Below, piece after piece: positions 34,051 to 46,699 of a DNA stretch of 64,000 nucleotides. The stretch's first letter is position 1. Every line of letters begins with the position of its first letter. Position numbers and translations under genes: made by a program. The stretch is taken from the NCBI GenBank assembly GCA_032158125.1, contig JASKOT010000016.1, forward strand, positions 1 through 64,000, in the 5' to 3' direction. The DNA comes from Papiliotrema nemorosa. Its lineage: Eukaryota; Basidiomycota; Tremellomycetes; Tremellales; Rhynchogastremaceae. The notes under the pieces are model-generated. The model did not search any database. It saw nothing but the letters and a program-made list of their open reading frames with translations, and was not told the origin of the DNA.

Positions 34051-35942
34051 TCATTCCTGCTTCTTCTCACTCGTAACAGCTGGATCCAGTTGAACGAAGC
34101 CGTACCTGCGGGTCAGGGTACCGTGCATGAGCCCAAAGAAGACAGCCATGACTGTTGAGCTCATGATGATGACGTTGTAAGGCATCGAAAAGTCTGGCGT
34201 TGGGACATCAAGAAGCAGTCGCGTTGTGTATATGCGAGTCCGTCCTGTCCGTTTCGGGTTGGTCCGTTCATGAGCAGATGAAGATTCGATGCTCAAAGGA
34301 CCCTCTTCGTCAAGATCCAGTAGGGTAAGGATACCGGAAGGTATCTCTACACCCCTTTCAGCGTCCGGTCGGTGATCCGTGTATTTCAGCATGAGTTTTG
34401 TAAAGGGTATCCTGATCGTCAACGTCGTTTGAGGCGGTATCGTTAGTGTCAAATGCAAAGTAGTCGATGAGACCGTTGGCGGTGTCGACGGTTTATGAAA
34501 TAGCTCGTCAAGCAGGTCATCTAGCTTGTCAGAATGTATATTCCCCGATCACTTACTTCTTAGGCCGTGACCCTCTTGCGTGATCGACATCTGATGCAAC
34601 CAACCTTTGACCCACCATGGCCAGAGCTCGCTATATACAGCAGAGCGCGTCTCATTGCCCCTATGCTCGATCCGGATAGTAAAGATGCCGTCTCCAGCAT
34701 GTGGTGCAGTCACGGTTCGGAAGACACTGATGGGCGGTTGGGCGTATGCTCGAGCTATCATCAGCCGGAGAATATCTAGAATGTTGACCTCACGGTATTG
34801 GAAGAGGTGCTCGTCGGCCCACCAGAATTTCACATCATCTCCAACAAGATCTTGATCAAGCAAGTCCCATTCAACAACCTGTCGAATCCGGCCATCGATC
34901 CACCGAGTTTCCGTCTTTCCGGGTTGTTTATCCATACGCAAGCCTTGCTCCTCGGGCATGATTAGGCGCAGAACGCTCTCATCTGCTTCAGGGAAGTTTC
35001 TCGGTACACCCTTTTTGAAAAGACGATGTAGGGAGAAATCCCGTTTCGCGTCTCCTCGTTCGGGTATCAGGTCGACAACGCCCTCCCACCAGCCTCGCCA
35101 TCTTCCGGGTTGATCACCTCTCGGCAAGATCACTTCGATGCCTTCCGTCTTGAACCCCCACGAGAAGACCGTACTTGGTTGGGCTAGGAGAGAAGATACT
35201 CCCGAAAGTCCTTTCGAAGGCAGTAGAGACAGGAAAGGGCTGAGGTTCTCGGTACATAGGAGGAGGTTTGCGTGAGGAAGCAAATGATGCGTAAGATCTG
35301 TGCGGTTAGCAAACCGCCCTTGAGCATCAAACGGCATCTTCGCTATCGACGTACTTTCTGCTGTGTTGTGTAGAGGCGGATATATATTGCCAAAAGTGTT
35401 GACGCTCTCCCCGTTCTCGTTCGGACCAAGACCTGCGCAGAACAATCCACCGAGAGCATGTGTGACCCTTGTCCATCGCTCAGTAGGGCTTAGAATCAGG
35501 AAGAGCTTCCCCGAACAGACTCACGATAGGTTGTGCGACGAGTTTCTAAGCCAACCCCTCACTTCGCCCCCTCCACCTCCTGCTTCGTATTGCAAAGGAC
35601 CGGCTTCACCACTCCGCCTTTGATCCCATCGCCCGGCCACGAACGACACGGTGAGCTCGGCTACGTCATTATGCTCCAGGGGTAACAACAAAGCAGGAGG
35701 GGTCAGATGGTGATGATATTGAGCTATCGTCAGATTGTATCTGCTCCATCTGTCGTGCACTCACGGATCGAACTGGAAGGAGGAGGTGAGCTGAAGTGGG
35801 TAGTAAACTCGAAGAGAACAGATATCTTCCCGTCCGGCAGTGGGTGTAGGGTCAATGATTCTCCAAACGAGTCTGTGGGAGCTGCAGACCCATGTCTACT
35901 CGCCACGAGCAATAACAAAGGTGACAGCCACCAGAGGGTCAT
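34051..35942 (-). CDS. GPI16: GPI transamidase subunit GPI16/PIG-T
   Basis: GPI16 is the large lumenal subunit of the ER transamidase that attaches GPI anchors to proteins. The start at 35942 gives a signal peptide (MTLWWLSPLLLLVASRHGSA). Then follow SLTLHPLPDGKISVLFEF and a segment that matches the family: AELTVSFVAGRWDQRR and, after an intron, ERWTRVTHALGGLFCAGLGP. The downstream CTENLSPFLSLLPSKGLSGV block is also typical. The C-terminus has the hallmark TPDFSMPYNVIIMSSTVMAV, which enters the single membrane span, followed by TLTRRYG and a short cytosolic tail. The frame is broken by about three introns. It starts divergently from CCT4, sharing a 322-bp promoter region. High confidence. Confidence 0.92.
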
Positions 35943-36264
35943 CCGTGAGGTTGGGTATGGGTGATTGCAGGTCTCTCTTCTTCAGCAGAGGTGAACCACC
36001 TCCACCCCGGCTGCTCTGATCAAAGGGATTACAACATGAAGGGGGGATTTGTAATGCCGATTACAAAGTGCCCCATTTCCCATTCCTAATCATTTCCCCT
36101 GTCCCATTTTATCCCAAAACCGCTTCGCCCCCCTCCACTCGCGCGGTCGCGTTTCGTCGAGAGAAGTTCGAATTCATTCCACATACACCTCCAGGCTATA
36201 CACCTCGAAAGCCTGCTATATTCCTCAAAACAGCTCGTCAGATCGCTACCCAGAGTACAGCAAT

Positions 36265-38294
36265 ATGGCGTCGACTTCAGCAGCTCCTTCTACCAATGTC
36301 GGTGCAGGTATCTCCGACGGCTCCTTCAATGACAAGGTGGGTCAAAGCTCGACATGACACACTAGAAATATAAGATGGGATGACTGACTTTTGCCAGGGC
36401 AAGCCGACTGAGGTTCGATTGTCCAACATGAACGCCGCAAAGGGTATGTGGATCCCACACGTGATATGGAGATGTCTGATCGCGTAGCCGTGTCGGACGC
36501 TGTTCGAACGAGTTTGGGACCAAAAGGAATGGACAAAATGGTGAAGCAGCCCATCGTCATGGGTGAGTCGGGCTGACTGGTAGATCCAAACTGGTACTGG
36601 AGAGGTCGTCATCACCAATGACGGCGCGACGATTCTGAAACACATGGCAGTCTTGCATCCCGCTGCTAGAATGGTATATTTGCTTGCCCTTCTCACAGAA
36701 GACCCCGCTGATGGCTTTAGTTGGTTGAGTTGTCCCAGGCGCAAGATATCGAGGCAGGAGATGGAACTACAAGTGTGGTCGTCCTGGCTGGTAGTCTACT
36801 AGGAGCCGCCGAGAAGCTGTTGTCACAAGGTGCGTCAGCTTCTCCGATTCCGGTTGACATGCTGATGGTCAGGTATTCACCCCACAACTATCGCGCAATC
36901 ATTCCAAAAAGCCGCCGCCAAATCAGTCGAATTCCTGGAAGATCTCGGCATCCCCGTTGATCTCAATGACCGAGAGAGCCTGCTCCGAGCCGCTGGCACA
37001 TCGCTCAACTCGAAAATCGTCTCGCAATACTCCTCTACCCTCGCCCCTATCGCCGTCACTGCCGTCACTCGACTCGTCACCTCTTCCTCGTCAAATGTCG
37101 ACCTGAGAGACATCCGAATCGTCAAGAAAGTCGGAGGTACCATCGAGGACACGGAGTTGGTCGAGGGATTGGCGTTGAACCAGGGTGTGATCACCAGCGC
37201 AGGAGGACCTACCCGGGTTGAAAAGGCAAAGATCGGATTGATCCAGTTCCAGCTTAGCTCGCCGAAACCTGACGTGAGCTGCGTTGCTTACTGCTAACTG
37301 TGTCTCAGCTCACTCTCAGATGGACAACCAGATTGTCGTCAATGATTACCGACAAATGGACAAAATTCTGAAAGAGGAGCGACAATACCTGCTCAACCTC
37401 TGCAAGAGGATCAAAAAGACCGGCTGTAATGTTCTATTGTTGCAAAAATCGATCCTGCGAGATGCCGTGACCGACTTGTCTCTTCACTTCCTCGCCAAGC
37501 TCAAGATCATGGTTATCAAGGATGTAGAGCGAGACGAGATTGACTTTATCGCCAAATCGACCGGATGTAAACCTGTCGCTGATATTGAGGCGTTTACCGA
37601 GGACAAATTGGGTTACGCAGAGCTGGTAGAGGAGGCACAGCAGAGTGGAGCCAAGGTGGTCAAGGTCACCGGAGTCAAGAACCCTGGAAAAACGGTCAGC
37701 GTGGTGTGCACCGGTGCGAATGCTTTGGTCTTGGAGGAGAGTGAGCGAAGTTTGCACGATGCGCTTTGTGTTGTTCGATGTCTCGTCAAGAAGAGGTGAG
37801 CTACACGTTACACTTTAATGTATACCAGAGCTAAAATGACAGAGCGTTGATTGCGGGAGGAGGAGCTCCTGAAATCCACGTTTCGAGGCTATTGACGCAA
37901 TACGCGCAAACGCTCAAGGGCAAAGAAGCATACTGTTTCCAAGCTTTCGCGGAAGCTCTCGAGATTATCCCTACGACACTTGCTGAGAACGCGGGATTGA
38001 ACCCCATCGCCATTGTGACCGAGTTGCGAAACAAGCACGCTTTGGGTGACAAGCATGCTGGTATCAATGTCAAGAAGGTGAGCTGGCATCTTCTTCATCG
38101 GTCCCAGCTGACATGCAAGGGTACCATTTCAAATATCCTGGACGAGAATGTCGTGCAGCCTCTGCTGGTCTCGACGAGTGCGCTGGAGCTGGCAACGGAG
38201 ACTGTGGCTTTGATCTTGAGGATAGACGATATACAGGTGAGTCGATCGAGGCACAAGATTGTGGTGAAATACTGATTTGCAGTTCACGCGATAG
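36265..38294 (+). CDS. CCT4: T-complex chaperonin subunit delta
   Basis: One of eight subunits of the cytosolic CCT/TRiC chaperonin that folds actin and tubulin with ATP. Start [13 protein letters not shown] at 36265. Signatures: [23 protein letters not shown], the catalytic [12 protein letters not shown] motif, [38 protein letters not shown] and [13 protein letters not shown]. The end is [10 protein letters not shown] plus a tiny last exon FTR, stop 38292-38294. About eight short introns, several in the first 600 bp. The delta assignment rests on the ADIEAF/DIDFI-like intermediate region and the RIDDI end; another CCT subunit is unlikely. Confidence 0.93.
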
Positions 38295-38589
38295 TAGTTA
38301 TGATGTCAATGCATACTCGGATATGAGCGCTCTTTCACTGGCCACCACGCCAGCTTGCAATCTCGATAAAAGGTCCGATCCTGTTGAGCGACTCGCTCGA
38401 TGCTATCAAGTATCAGCGTGTCGCTCGGAATCAAGTTCACACGCAGTCTGGCCTCGGGTGCACTGGCGCAATGCCCATTTGGAAACCATACATCAAACTC
38501 GGGCGAGTCTTTTGCAGATTAAGTATCCCGTCAAACACGAAATACATGTCGTGTGCGACACTCATATCCTTTATCATTGTTAACATTTG
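38295..38589. other. Convergent intergenic region
   Basis: 3' ends of CCT4 (+) and the MFS permease (-) face each other. No other feature is seen. Confidence 0.4.
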
Positions 38590-40746
38590 CTAAACAAGCT
38601 TGCTGACCCCTGGAGTCTCAGATCCAGGACTAGAAGGAAGACTATCCTTCTCCTCCGCATTCTCCACCTCGGACGGCTGCTCCGAATCGATCCTTTGCAC
38701 CCTCAACCTCTTCGCATCTCGCCACAACAGAACCTGAATCAAAGCTGTCCATCCGATCAAAGCGACATTCAGGGCGATAACCCATGTCCAACCTTTGGTG
38801 GCTTTTGGAAAAGCTGTAGTCTTCCATACGAAATTCGGAGCGACGGCTTGTACGACGTAAGCTAGGTCGTTGGCTGCTGCGACTAGGATTGCTCGTTTTT
38901 CAGTATCGTTGGAACAGATTTCGTTGATCCATGAAAGGATCAGTGGACCTGCTCCTTCCTGACCATCAGCATTGTTCGGATGGATATGCGGCGGTAAGAA
39001 GGGCGACTCACTCCGACGATACAGAGCCAGTAGAGGTGAATCTGTTGAGACACGTTGGTATACAAAGGTCGATTACGCAGCACAGCAGCGAAGACAATGG
39101 TGATCACCGCACCGAGGTAGATGAAGGGGTACCGTCGACCTCGGAACGGTCCATCCGAGAGCCAGGCGTAGCAAAGTGCAACAATGATGAAGATGGCTGT
39201 TCCGGGAAGGGGCACTAAACATATCAGCTATCGAGAGATGGAGCATAGAGTGAGAAATGACGACTTACAGACGTTGATTTGGGACACGGAATAGGTCTTG
39301 CCGGGAACAGGGGGGTTGACTTTGACGTTGAAAGATTTCAGGTAGTATCCGATCGGATTCTGCTGATCAGCAAATCACTTGAGTCGGGTCGAGAAGTATA
39401 CCTGAGGGTAGCCGTTGTTCCACAGTACGTATAGGATGGCTGCCAGAGTCAGCTTGGAGCGGATCGCGGCAAGTCCACTCACGAAGAACCCAAGTGTGCC
39501 AGCTCGATCCGAGTTCTCGGACTTTTGCCCAGGACCAAGGCTTTTTGCCTGCCCTATTGACATTCTGCAGACGACTTCTCGAGAGGGCAAACTCCTCTTC
39601 GGTAAGCCACCAACATTTCTTGCCTTGCAATGGCAAATTTGGGTAGAGAAAGTATCCGGCGATAGCGATCGGGAGGGTGATGATTGCGTCTGGTAATCAG
39701 CTCGGTACGCTTGGTTCTGCCTCGTCAATGGAGACATACCGATGATAAATAACCATTGCCAACCTGCATGACCGTGTACACCGTTGAGAGTCTTGTATGC
39801 TGCAGCTTGAAGGAACCCAGAGAACATTTGACCCGCCGTACCGGCCAGCCAGAAGATCATGGCTCGTTTACCAAGTTCTCGGGGAGTGTACCACGATCCG
39901 AGGAGGTAGTGGATACCTGGGTAGAAACCGGATCTATACACTTCAGCTCATGGAACGTGTGAGGATAGATTAGTGTACTCACTCGAAGAGTCCAACTAGG
40001 AAACGGAGAGCATAGAGCGCTTTATACGATTTAACACCGTATGAACCGAGCGTGGCAATACCCCAACCGAGTTCAAGCTGGTTATCAGCACTGACCCACG
40101 GGGATGGAGTCTGAGAATAGATCTCAAAGTAGTGTAGAAAACACAAACGGAGACTTACCGAAGGGATGACCCATCGAGGATCCACTCGGGTTAAGAGGAG
40201 GTTGGAAGGGATTTGACCGACAACATAACCGACAGTCCAGATCGAAACGGCAGTGACCAACTGGTTCCCATACATCCCAAGATCTTCCTTCATGCCGGAC
40301 AAGAACTGACGATCAGATTGTGCACTGAGCAGGACATGAGGGTGGACCCACGGCAGAGTTGATATTGGTCTGATCCAGATTCTTGATGAAATACCCGAGC
40401 TGTCTTCAGCACTTGAACCCCCTTGGTAGATGCAACATACCGAAGCTAGAGTGATCAAGATGGTGTCTACTTTGAACAAGAGCTTCCGCTCTTGAGGTGG
40501 AAGGTCTAAGGTATCCCATATCGCTCCTTTCCAGGTGCGTTTGGTGACTACTCCAGCTTCGTAATCCCTTTCTTCGGGATACAACTCTCTCGAGTCGTTT
40601 TCGACCGGTCGGACCATCTTCTTTGGCCTACGCTGATTGGATTCTTCTACTTGATCAACGGCGATCTCAGACGTCTTAATGTCAGGTAGGAACCGCAAGT
40701 ATGGATCCACGGGTCGTGAGAACGTCCAGCAGGTGTTAGTCTCCAT
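38590..40746 (-). CDS. Major facilitator permease of the Dal5/Fen2 (anion:cation symporter) family
   Basis: A plasma-membrane importer of a small organic anion; the family includes allantoate, nicotinate, biotin and pantothenate permeases. Start at 40746 with a cytosolic N-terminus of about 90 residues. The first helix gives, across introns, [20 protein letters not shown] and [14 protein letters not shown], a pattern seen in Fen2/Liz1-type pantothenate transporters. Later come [57 protein letters not shown], and the C-terminal half [16 protein letters not shown]. The C-terminus is cytosolic and ends [10 protein letters not shown]. About nine introns. The exact substrate cannot be told; pantothenate is a guess from the first loop. 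No pathway partner lies next to it. Confidence 0.85.
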
Positions 40747-41513
40747 ACATATACCCTTTTCGTGCTAGTTCGTAAGCAAATCAAAGTCCTTGGTATGGCG
40801 TCAGAAGGTAGTGATCATCATTGTGATAGGTAAGCACGACTCGATACGACATGCTACAAGGTTTCTTGGTGCGATTTGACAAATCCATACCAGATACCCC
40901 GGAAGTTTCCACTATTCACGTAGCACATCCATACGCGATCTCAAGCCCGTGAGCGCAAAAAGCCGAACCATCCAGGTAAGTAGTTGTGGTAGCAGGTAAT
41001 AGGACTATGGCGAGAGTATGGTGTGCTTTGCAACTGGGGGCGAGAGAAGCGAAGTGAATGCTGGTAGAGAGCGACATGGCGTGATTTATGCGCTAAAATG
41101 AGTAGACGGTTCTGTCGCGTCGGGTTTCGCCCGAATCCGATCGGCCCATTATTGCTATCAGCACCTTTCCTGTGACTCGACTGTGGATGGGGTGCGAGAG
41201 GAATGAGGTGGTGGATGGGATGGTGGGATGTATCGCGACATTGAATGTTTGAATGGCGTCATCATGATTGTGGCAGAAATCTCCACGCATACGAACTTCT
41301 CAGATCTCAAACGCTTCGTGCATTCTCACTGCTGTTACAACACCGATGAGGAGGATATCCCCTTTGCTCATATACTATACACATGATGCCTCCTTTGATC
41401 CGTCGCGTGAGGGAGAGATAAGCCCCCGTAGGCTTTACAACCCAGGGGCACGATCGTGCTCATAAGGTCTTTGCCTCCTTTCCCAAGCCCGTTCGCCCGC
41501 AGATTCAACCACG
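40747..41513. other. Divergent promoter region, MFS permease / unknown protein
   Basis: About 770 bp between divergent starts. A long minus-strand frame at 41093-41290 lacks any recognisable feature. No motif is certain enough to list. Confidence 0.4.
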
Positions 41514-42194
41514 ATGCCTGACACCTCTACCTCATCAGTTGATCCTGTGACTCAGGATGGCTGTTACAAATCACTTGGACTGAACCGAACCCAGACTTGG
41601 ATGGGCCGGGAGACACTCGCCGGGACACGAGAGGGAACGCCAACCGCTGCCCCATTGCTGTTCATCAGTGACCAGGACACGGCTTACATGGTTTGCGACG
41701 GGGTCTCGGCTCGAACTCGCCGATCAAGTAGGACTTTGGCGAATGATAGTGGTCCTGGAGCATTGGGGCTCAGATGGTACCGACCAATCTTGACAACGTT
41801 ATGGTATGCCGAGACGGGTGAAGAGATTGACCCAGAGACACTGTCCTCAGATATGAGGTCCATGTTCCGTCGAGTGGCGGAGAAGACAAGATCTCATGCC
41901 GGATACACCTCCGGTCCTATTATCGGGTACACTTACGGTAAAGATGACTTGAATGTCTGGACCATGATCCAAATGCCTGATGACTGGCGGATTGACAATT
42001 CTGCGGAAAACCAGGAGGCATTGGCGTTCTTTTCGGGCGTCGTTGATTCACCTCACTATGGTGATATACCGATCGTGATGAACTCTCACCCGACAGCCTC
42101 GGGCTGCGCTGAGGAGAGCGTGGCTGAGATTGAAAAATGGATGGAAAAGTTCCAGGAGCTGGTGAAGCAGACTAGCAGTGAATCTACTGCTTGA
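41514..42194 (+). CDS. Conserved-looking protein of unknown function
   Basis: An intronless frame of 226 codons, unusual next to the intron-rich genes around it. It starts MPDTSTSSVDPVTQDGCYKS. The composition is that of a soluble globular protein: several Trp (TQTWMGRE, LGLRWYRP, TTLWYAETG, LNVWTMIQM, PDDWRID), no signal peptide, no membrane span. The C-terminus is a Glu/Lys-rich helix (EEVAEIEKWMEKFQEL-like). I recognise no domain. The ATG is preceded by a pyrimidine-rich leader. The reading frame is well supported by length and composition; function is unknown. Confidence 0.65.
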   Translation: MPDTSTSSVDPVTQDGCYKSLGLNRTQTWMGRETLAGTREGTPTAAPLLFISDQDTAYMVCDGVSARTRRSSRTLANDSGPGALGLRWYRPILTTLWYAETGEEIDPETLSSDMRSMFRRVAEKTRSHAGYTSGPIIGYTYGKDDLNVWTMIQMPDDWRIDNSAENQEALAFFSGVVDSPHYGDIPIVMNSHPTASGCAEESVAEIEKWMEKFQELVKQTSSESTA

Positions 42195-43539
42195 TCGGTG
42201 AATGACTGAGACAGATACGGTGTCAACGGGCTACCAAGTTCAGATGTTACTGTGGAGTGCAGCATGCAACCGATGTACAGTGATTGCAGTAAGAGACCTC
42301 GAGTGCAGCTCTTGGTGACCGAGGGGGGAACACGTGAAGTTGTACAGACTGTCCAGGATGTCCGTTCATCGCAATGACACGCCGATGAAACATGCCCAAG
42401 ACCGGAGCAGAAGGCATGTTGTCAAGCGTTGGATTCGCGTGTAAATTGAAACGGTGATGCTATAGATGGGGCGTGTGGGACGAGAGGATACTGATACATG
42501 TGTGTATGGTTCGCCGGGTACACAAGACGCCTCGGTCAATTCGTTGACGCGACACGTGATTGTATGAAACAACCGTCGAGGGATGTGCGAATTCTGCATC
42601 TCTGTCCGATGAAAGCCATGGTTGACGATGCCGTCAGATTGCAGCATGTCGGTGATGCAGGTTGTCGAAAGGGGATTATACTTGAAATTACATGCCGACA
42701 TACAACGAAGCCTGAGTTGAGGGTTCTGACTTTCCATCGGGCGGTAGAAGATGGCTGAGAAAGCCCATGCACTGGCCAAGTCGTCAAGGGGCATGCCGAT
42801 CTACGGGATCTCGAAGCGAAAAACGTTCAGGGGAAGATGCACGAGGATAGTCGTACAACTCCTTCGACAGGTGACATGTGCGAGAAAACCGGTCCCGGAA
42901 GCGACAGGGTGGCCTGGGAATCGGATGAAATCTGCAGCGAGAACAGTTGACCACTCTTTCATCGCGACATCCAACCAGTCATGCACTCTTTTCACTGGCC
43001 GATTGCGGACTGGTTAGTATCCATCTACTCACTGAAAGCCACTGTGGTGGTGATTTTGTGGTGCTTTGCAAGGCGCAACAGAGAGATGAGAAGATTTGCT
43101 CCGGTCTAGGCAAGTTTTGCGAGCTTGTTGTGAAAGATCGCTCTTGTCCTTCTTGCTCGGAGGTTTCGGGTGCCTGAGAGGAAAACACGCCACTGGGAGC
43201 TTATATCTCGTGGTTTGGGTGGCGAATGAGTTGTCCACGTGGATGCCGCCTGGTTACCGCGCGTCGAGCCAGATTTACGTAACTATATTTTACCCAAGGG
43301 AAAGGTCAGGGGCTTTTTTTCCATGGGTGGGTGTTGTCCCCCCGAGTTGCCCTTCGCGTCTTTTTGGGTCGAGCATCCCCCTATCGACCTCCCATCTCCC
43401 ATCTCGAGAGCAAGATATATTGGCACGCTTTCACCGGGATAGATTGCATCTTATTGCTCGATCCTATTCATACCCTCCTCCCCCATTCAACAAGCTCGAA
43501 CTACACAGAGCATCATCACTCTCCCTCGCCCTTACAAAA
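42195..43539. other. Intergenic region upstream of the GDP-mannose transporter
   Basis: About 1.35 kb with no convincing gene. Frames exist on both strands (for example 42366-42794 minus), but none shows domain-like composition. The last 300 bp are pyrimidine-rich and should be the promoter and 5' leader of the transporter. Confidence 0.4.
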
Positions 43540-45078
43540 ATGTCATCAAGACCTGGAACCCCATCGGGTTTATCTCCTCGAGGTAGTTATGTCAACCTCC
43601 ATCAAGCCATGTTGGATGGATCGTCGAGTCCTTCAGAGAAGGAGAGGATCAAGGCGGAGATGGAGGTCCATGCTGCCTTGTTGAAAAAGGAGGATGTAGA
43701 GGAAAAGGCAAAGAAGGAAGAGGTGGGCATGCCTGCTGGTTCACCAGGTAGGTGCAGCTCTCGACGAGATAAGGGTGAAAATTGATAAAACAGCTCTGCC
43801 CATCCTGAGTTACTGTGTCGCCTCAATCGTGCGTTAAATGTGAAATACGATTATGGTGCTGATCTCAGATGATGACCGTTGTCAACAAATTTGTGGTCTC
43901 GGGCAGCCAGTTCAACATGACCTTCCTATGTGAGCCCTCCTGAGCCTTATCTGCTCGTGTCACTTACTATCTAGTGCTCACAATCCAATCGGTCGTCTGT
44001 GTCGCGTGTGTCTGGTCCGTCAAGAAGACTGGAATGATTACCTGTGAGCCTTTCACCTTCTCATCACGTTGCACTTTCTGACGGCTCAGTCCGAGACTTT
44101 GACTGGGCAGATGCCAAAGCTTGGTTCCCAATCTCCTTCCTCCTCGTCGCTGTCATCTACACGGGATCCAAGTCCCTCCAATTCCTCTCCATCCCCGTCT
44201 ACACCATTTTCAAGAACCTCACCATCATTCTTATCGCCTACGGAGAGGTTCTCTGGTTTGGCGGTCACGTCACTGGCCTTACCCTCGTCTCCTTCTTCCT
44301 CATGGTCGGATCGTCGGTCATTGCTGCCTGGTCTGACATTTCGAGCACACTGAGCCGATTGTCCGCTGGTGTCGCCGTCGTTGACCCTACCTCTGGAGCC
44401 GAAGTTCCGTTGACCACCGGCTTTGTCGGTGGTTTCAACCTCGGTTACGCATGGATGGCTGTCAACTGCATTGCTTCTGCCGCCTATGTAAGTGTACACG
44501 CCCAAACATCGGTGCATGGCTGATTTCTAGGTCCTCTGCATGCGAAAGCGAATCAAGGTCACCGGCTTCAAAGATTGGGACTCGATGTACTACAACAACT
44601 TGCTCTCCATTCCCGTCCTGGTCGTCTTCTCCGTTTTGGTCGAGGACTGGAGCTCTGTCAACTTGCTGCGAAACTTGTGAGCATCTCGATCGATCAAAAC
44701 TTATTATCTGGACGCTTACATACAGCCCCGTGGACAACCGAGGTTTCCTCCTTTCGGCCATTGCTTTCTCGGGAGCCGCTGCCGTTTTCATCTCTTACTC
44801 TACCGCTTGGTGTGTCCGAACCTGCGGATCCACCACCTACTCCATGGTCGGTGCTTTGAACAAGTGGGTTATTCAACAGTTTCAGTGGATCATTGCTGAC
44901 TTCTAGGCTCCCCGTTGCTGCTTCGGGCATCCTCTTCTTCGGTGACCCAGCCAACACCGGAAACGTCTCGGCCATTGCCGTCGGTGGATTCGCTGGTGTC
45001 GTCTACGCTGTCGCCAAGACCAACCAAGCCAAGGTTGACAAGGCAAAGAACGCCCGATCGAGCTCGGAGAAGGCTTAG
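43540..45078 (+). CDS. GMT1: Golgi GDP-mannose transporter
   Basis: It exchanges cytosolic GDP-mannose for lumenal GMP in the Golgi, feeding mannosylation and, in capsule-forming relatives, polysaccharide synthesis. Start [15 protein letters not shown] at 43540; a charged cytosolic N-terminus of about 70 residues. Ten hydrophobic spans follow, including [39 protein letters not shown] and [20 protein letters not shown]. The nucleotide-sugar motifs are present: [10 protein letters not shown] and [13 protein letters not shown] (the GALNK motif of Vrg4). It ends with a Lys-rich tail. Six to seven introns. Cryptococcus has two such genes, GMT1 and GMT2; I cannot tell which this matches. Confidence 0.93.
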
Positions 45079-45369
45079 TTGGTCTCTGATCCCTCCTGAT
45101 CAGTTCATCACCCTATAGATTATTACACTGCAATTCCCGCATCCTTCTTGGTAGAAATATCACGTTCTCATGCCTCCATTACCGTATCCTATACCGCCAT
45201 ATATCGATACACTTTTTATGCTATATGATCTGCGACGCTAATTTCGTTCAGATTTTGGTCATTCATATTCATGCTTGAACACTGCTATGGTACAACGGTC
45301 AGTCCCCTATCACTCTGTACAGGCCAGAGTTGCCCAGGCAAATGGTGAATATCCTCAATGCATAGAGAC

Positions 45370-46297
45370 TCAGCCCACCAATTTCCGTTTCCACCTGGTC
45401 CAAAACCAGCTCTGGTCTGACTCTTCCACAGGAGCTTTAGCTATCGGTGGACTGGGCCATGCCTCGCCGAATTGCGGCGGAGGAGGGGGGTAAAATTCGG
45501 CAGTGTCAGGAAGAGGTTGCCGTGAGCGTAGACGGGTCATGACTAGCGACATTCCACGGCGTGACTAATGATTAGAATGAACAGGACCGCAAATAATGCC
45601 TCGGACTTACACTTTCGCTATTCGTTTCGAACCTCCCAATTGCGTACGATTCTATCCTGGACCGTATCATGTTGCTCCAAGCACCTCCAAAGTCCGACTT
45701 GATCTCTGCTTGTGTCCGATGTACCGTGGTACTTCCTGTTAGTGCACCTTGATCTAAGGACAATGAGATAGGCAACTCACTCATTTGGACCAGCACACAG
45801 CTCCCCACTTTCCACAACGTGCATAAACTTCTTGTGATTCATGTTGGCCTGTCGGAATTTCAATCTCGGTTGAATCCCATAATCCCTTTGTAACCTCGTC
45901 TTGCCCGTACTGCTCCCTTCCCCTTTCTCGTCTAACACCACTTCCCCATCTCCCTCCCTGTAGCCCCAATTTGGAGGATCCACCACGCTCTCTTCCAAGA
46001 TCCAGGCGTCTAGACCTCGGCCTCCGGACATGTTCGTTGATGGCAGCCATTTCGATGCCCATTTAGGGATGATACCCCGTTTCAGTATCAACCGTTTAGT
46101 ATGTAGACGACCAGTTTCGACATCGATCCAGCGATCGAGAACGTCCACAGAGAGGACGTGTCGGGCGAAAGGGTTGGGGTAGCGTACAAAGTAAGCTATA
46201 AGGGGTGTTTGGGGTGGTTCAGGACTGGCATGTCAGTCGAGTATCAACCGCACATCAAAACTGACTAGGTGTCTTCGCGCTGGTATATGCGAACCAT
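45370..46297 (-). CDS. PRELI/MSF1-domain mitochondrial lipid-transfer protein (UPS family)
   Basis: UPS/PRELI proteins carry phosphatidic acid or phosphatidylserine across the intermembrane space, usually with Mdm35. Start at 46297: MVRIYQREDT, joined across an intron to YPEPPQTPLIAYFVRYPNPF and ARHVLSVDVLDRWID, which matches the family opening. Then LHTKRLILKRGIIPKWASKW and, after a 5' intron, DTTVHRTQAEIKSDFGGAW and SRIESYAIGRFETNSES. The last exon begins SRRGMSLVMTRL, as in family C-termini, and adds a Pro-rich tail with FYPPPPPQFGE. An acidic/Gly insertion follows ILEESVVDPPNW. Which UPS member this is (Ups1, Ups2 or a third) is not clear. Confidence 0.88.
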
Positions 46298-46699
46298 TAC
46301 ACCTTCTCGATGAAGCGAGAAAGAGTCGCAGTGTCACACGATGGCGGTCGTGTGGATGAGGTATAGCGATGCCGAACTTTGAAACTGGTGAAACCGGCAA
46401 CGTCTGACTGGATGGCGGCCAACGCCGCTCAACCGTAGAGTGAACAAAAGCTCTTTGGTGATCCCAGTTCCATGCATAACAAAGTATCGCATAGCTTGTG
46501 AATCATTCGGGCTGGTCGTAGTCGCCCCAGGTGCATAGGGATAGTGAGAATGCAATAGAGGGGGAGCGTCCATATTCAGTGGTATCACTGGTTCCTGACG
46601 TGGCATTCTTTTGCCATTCGCCTTGCGGTCTGTAAAGTTGGACGTTCCAAGGCTCATTCTCTGCTTCATATCGTCCATTGCACCTCAATACCCCTCAGC
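46298..46699. other. Divergent promoter region, UPS protein / bS21m
   Basis: About 400 bp between divergent starts. A minus-strand frame at 46334-46678 runs through it but shows no family resemblance and lies where both promoters must be. Confidence 0.45.
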
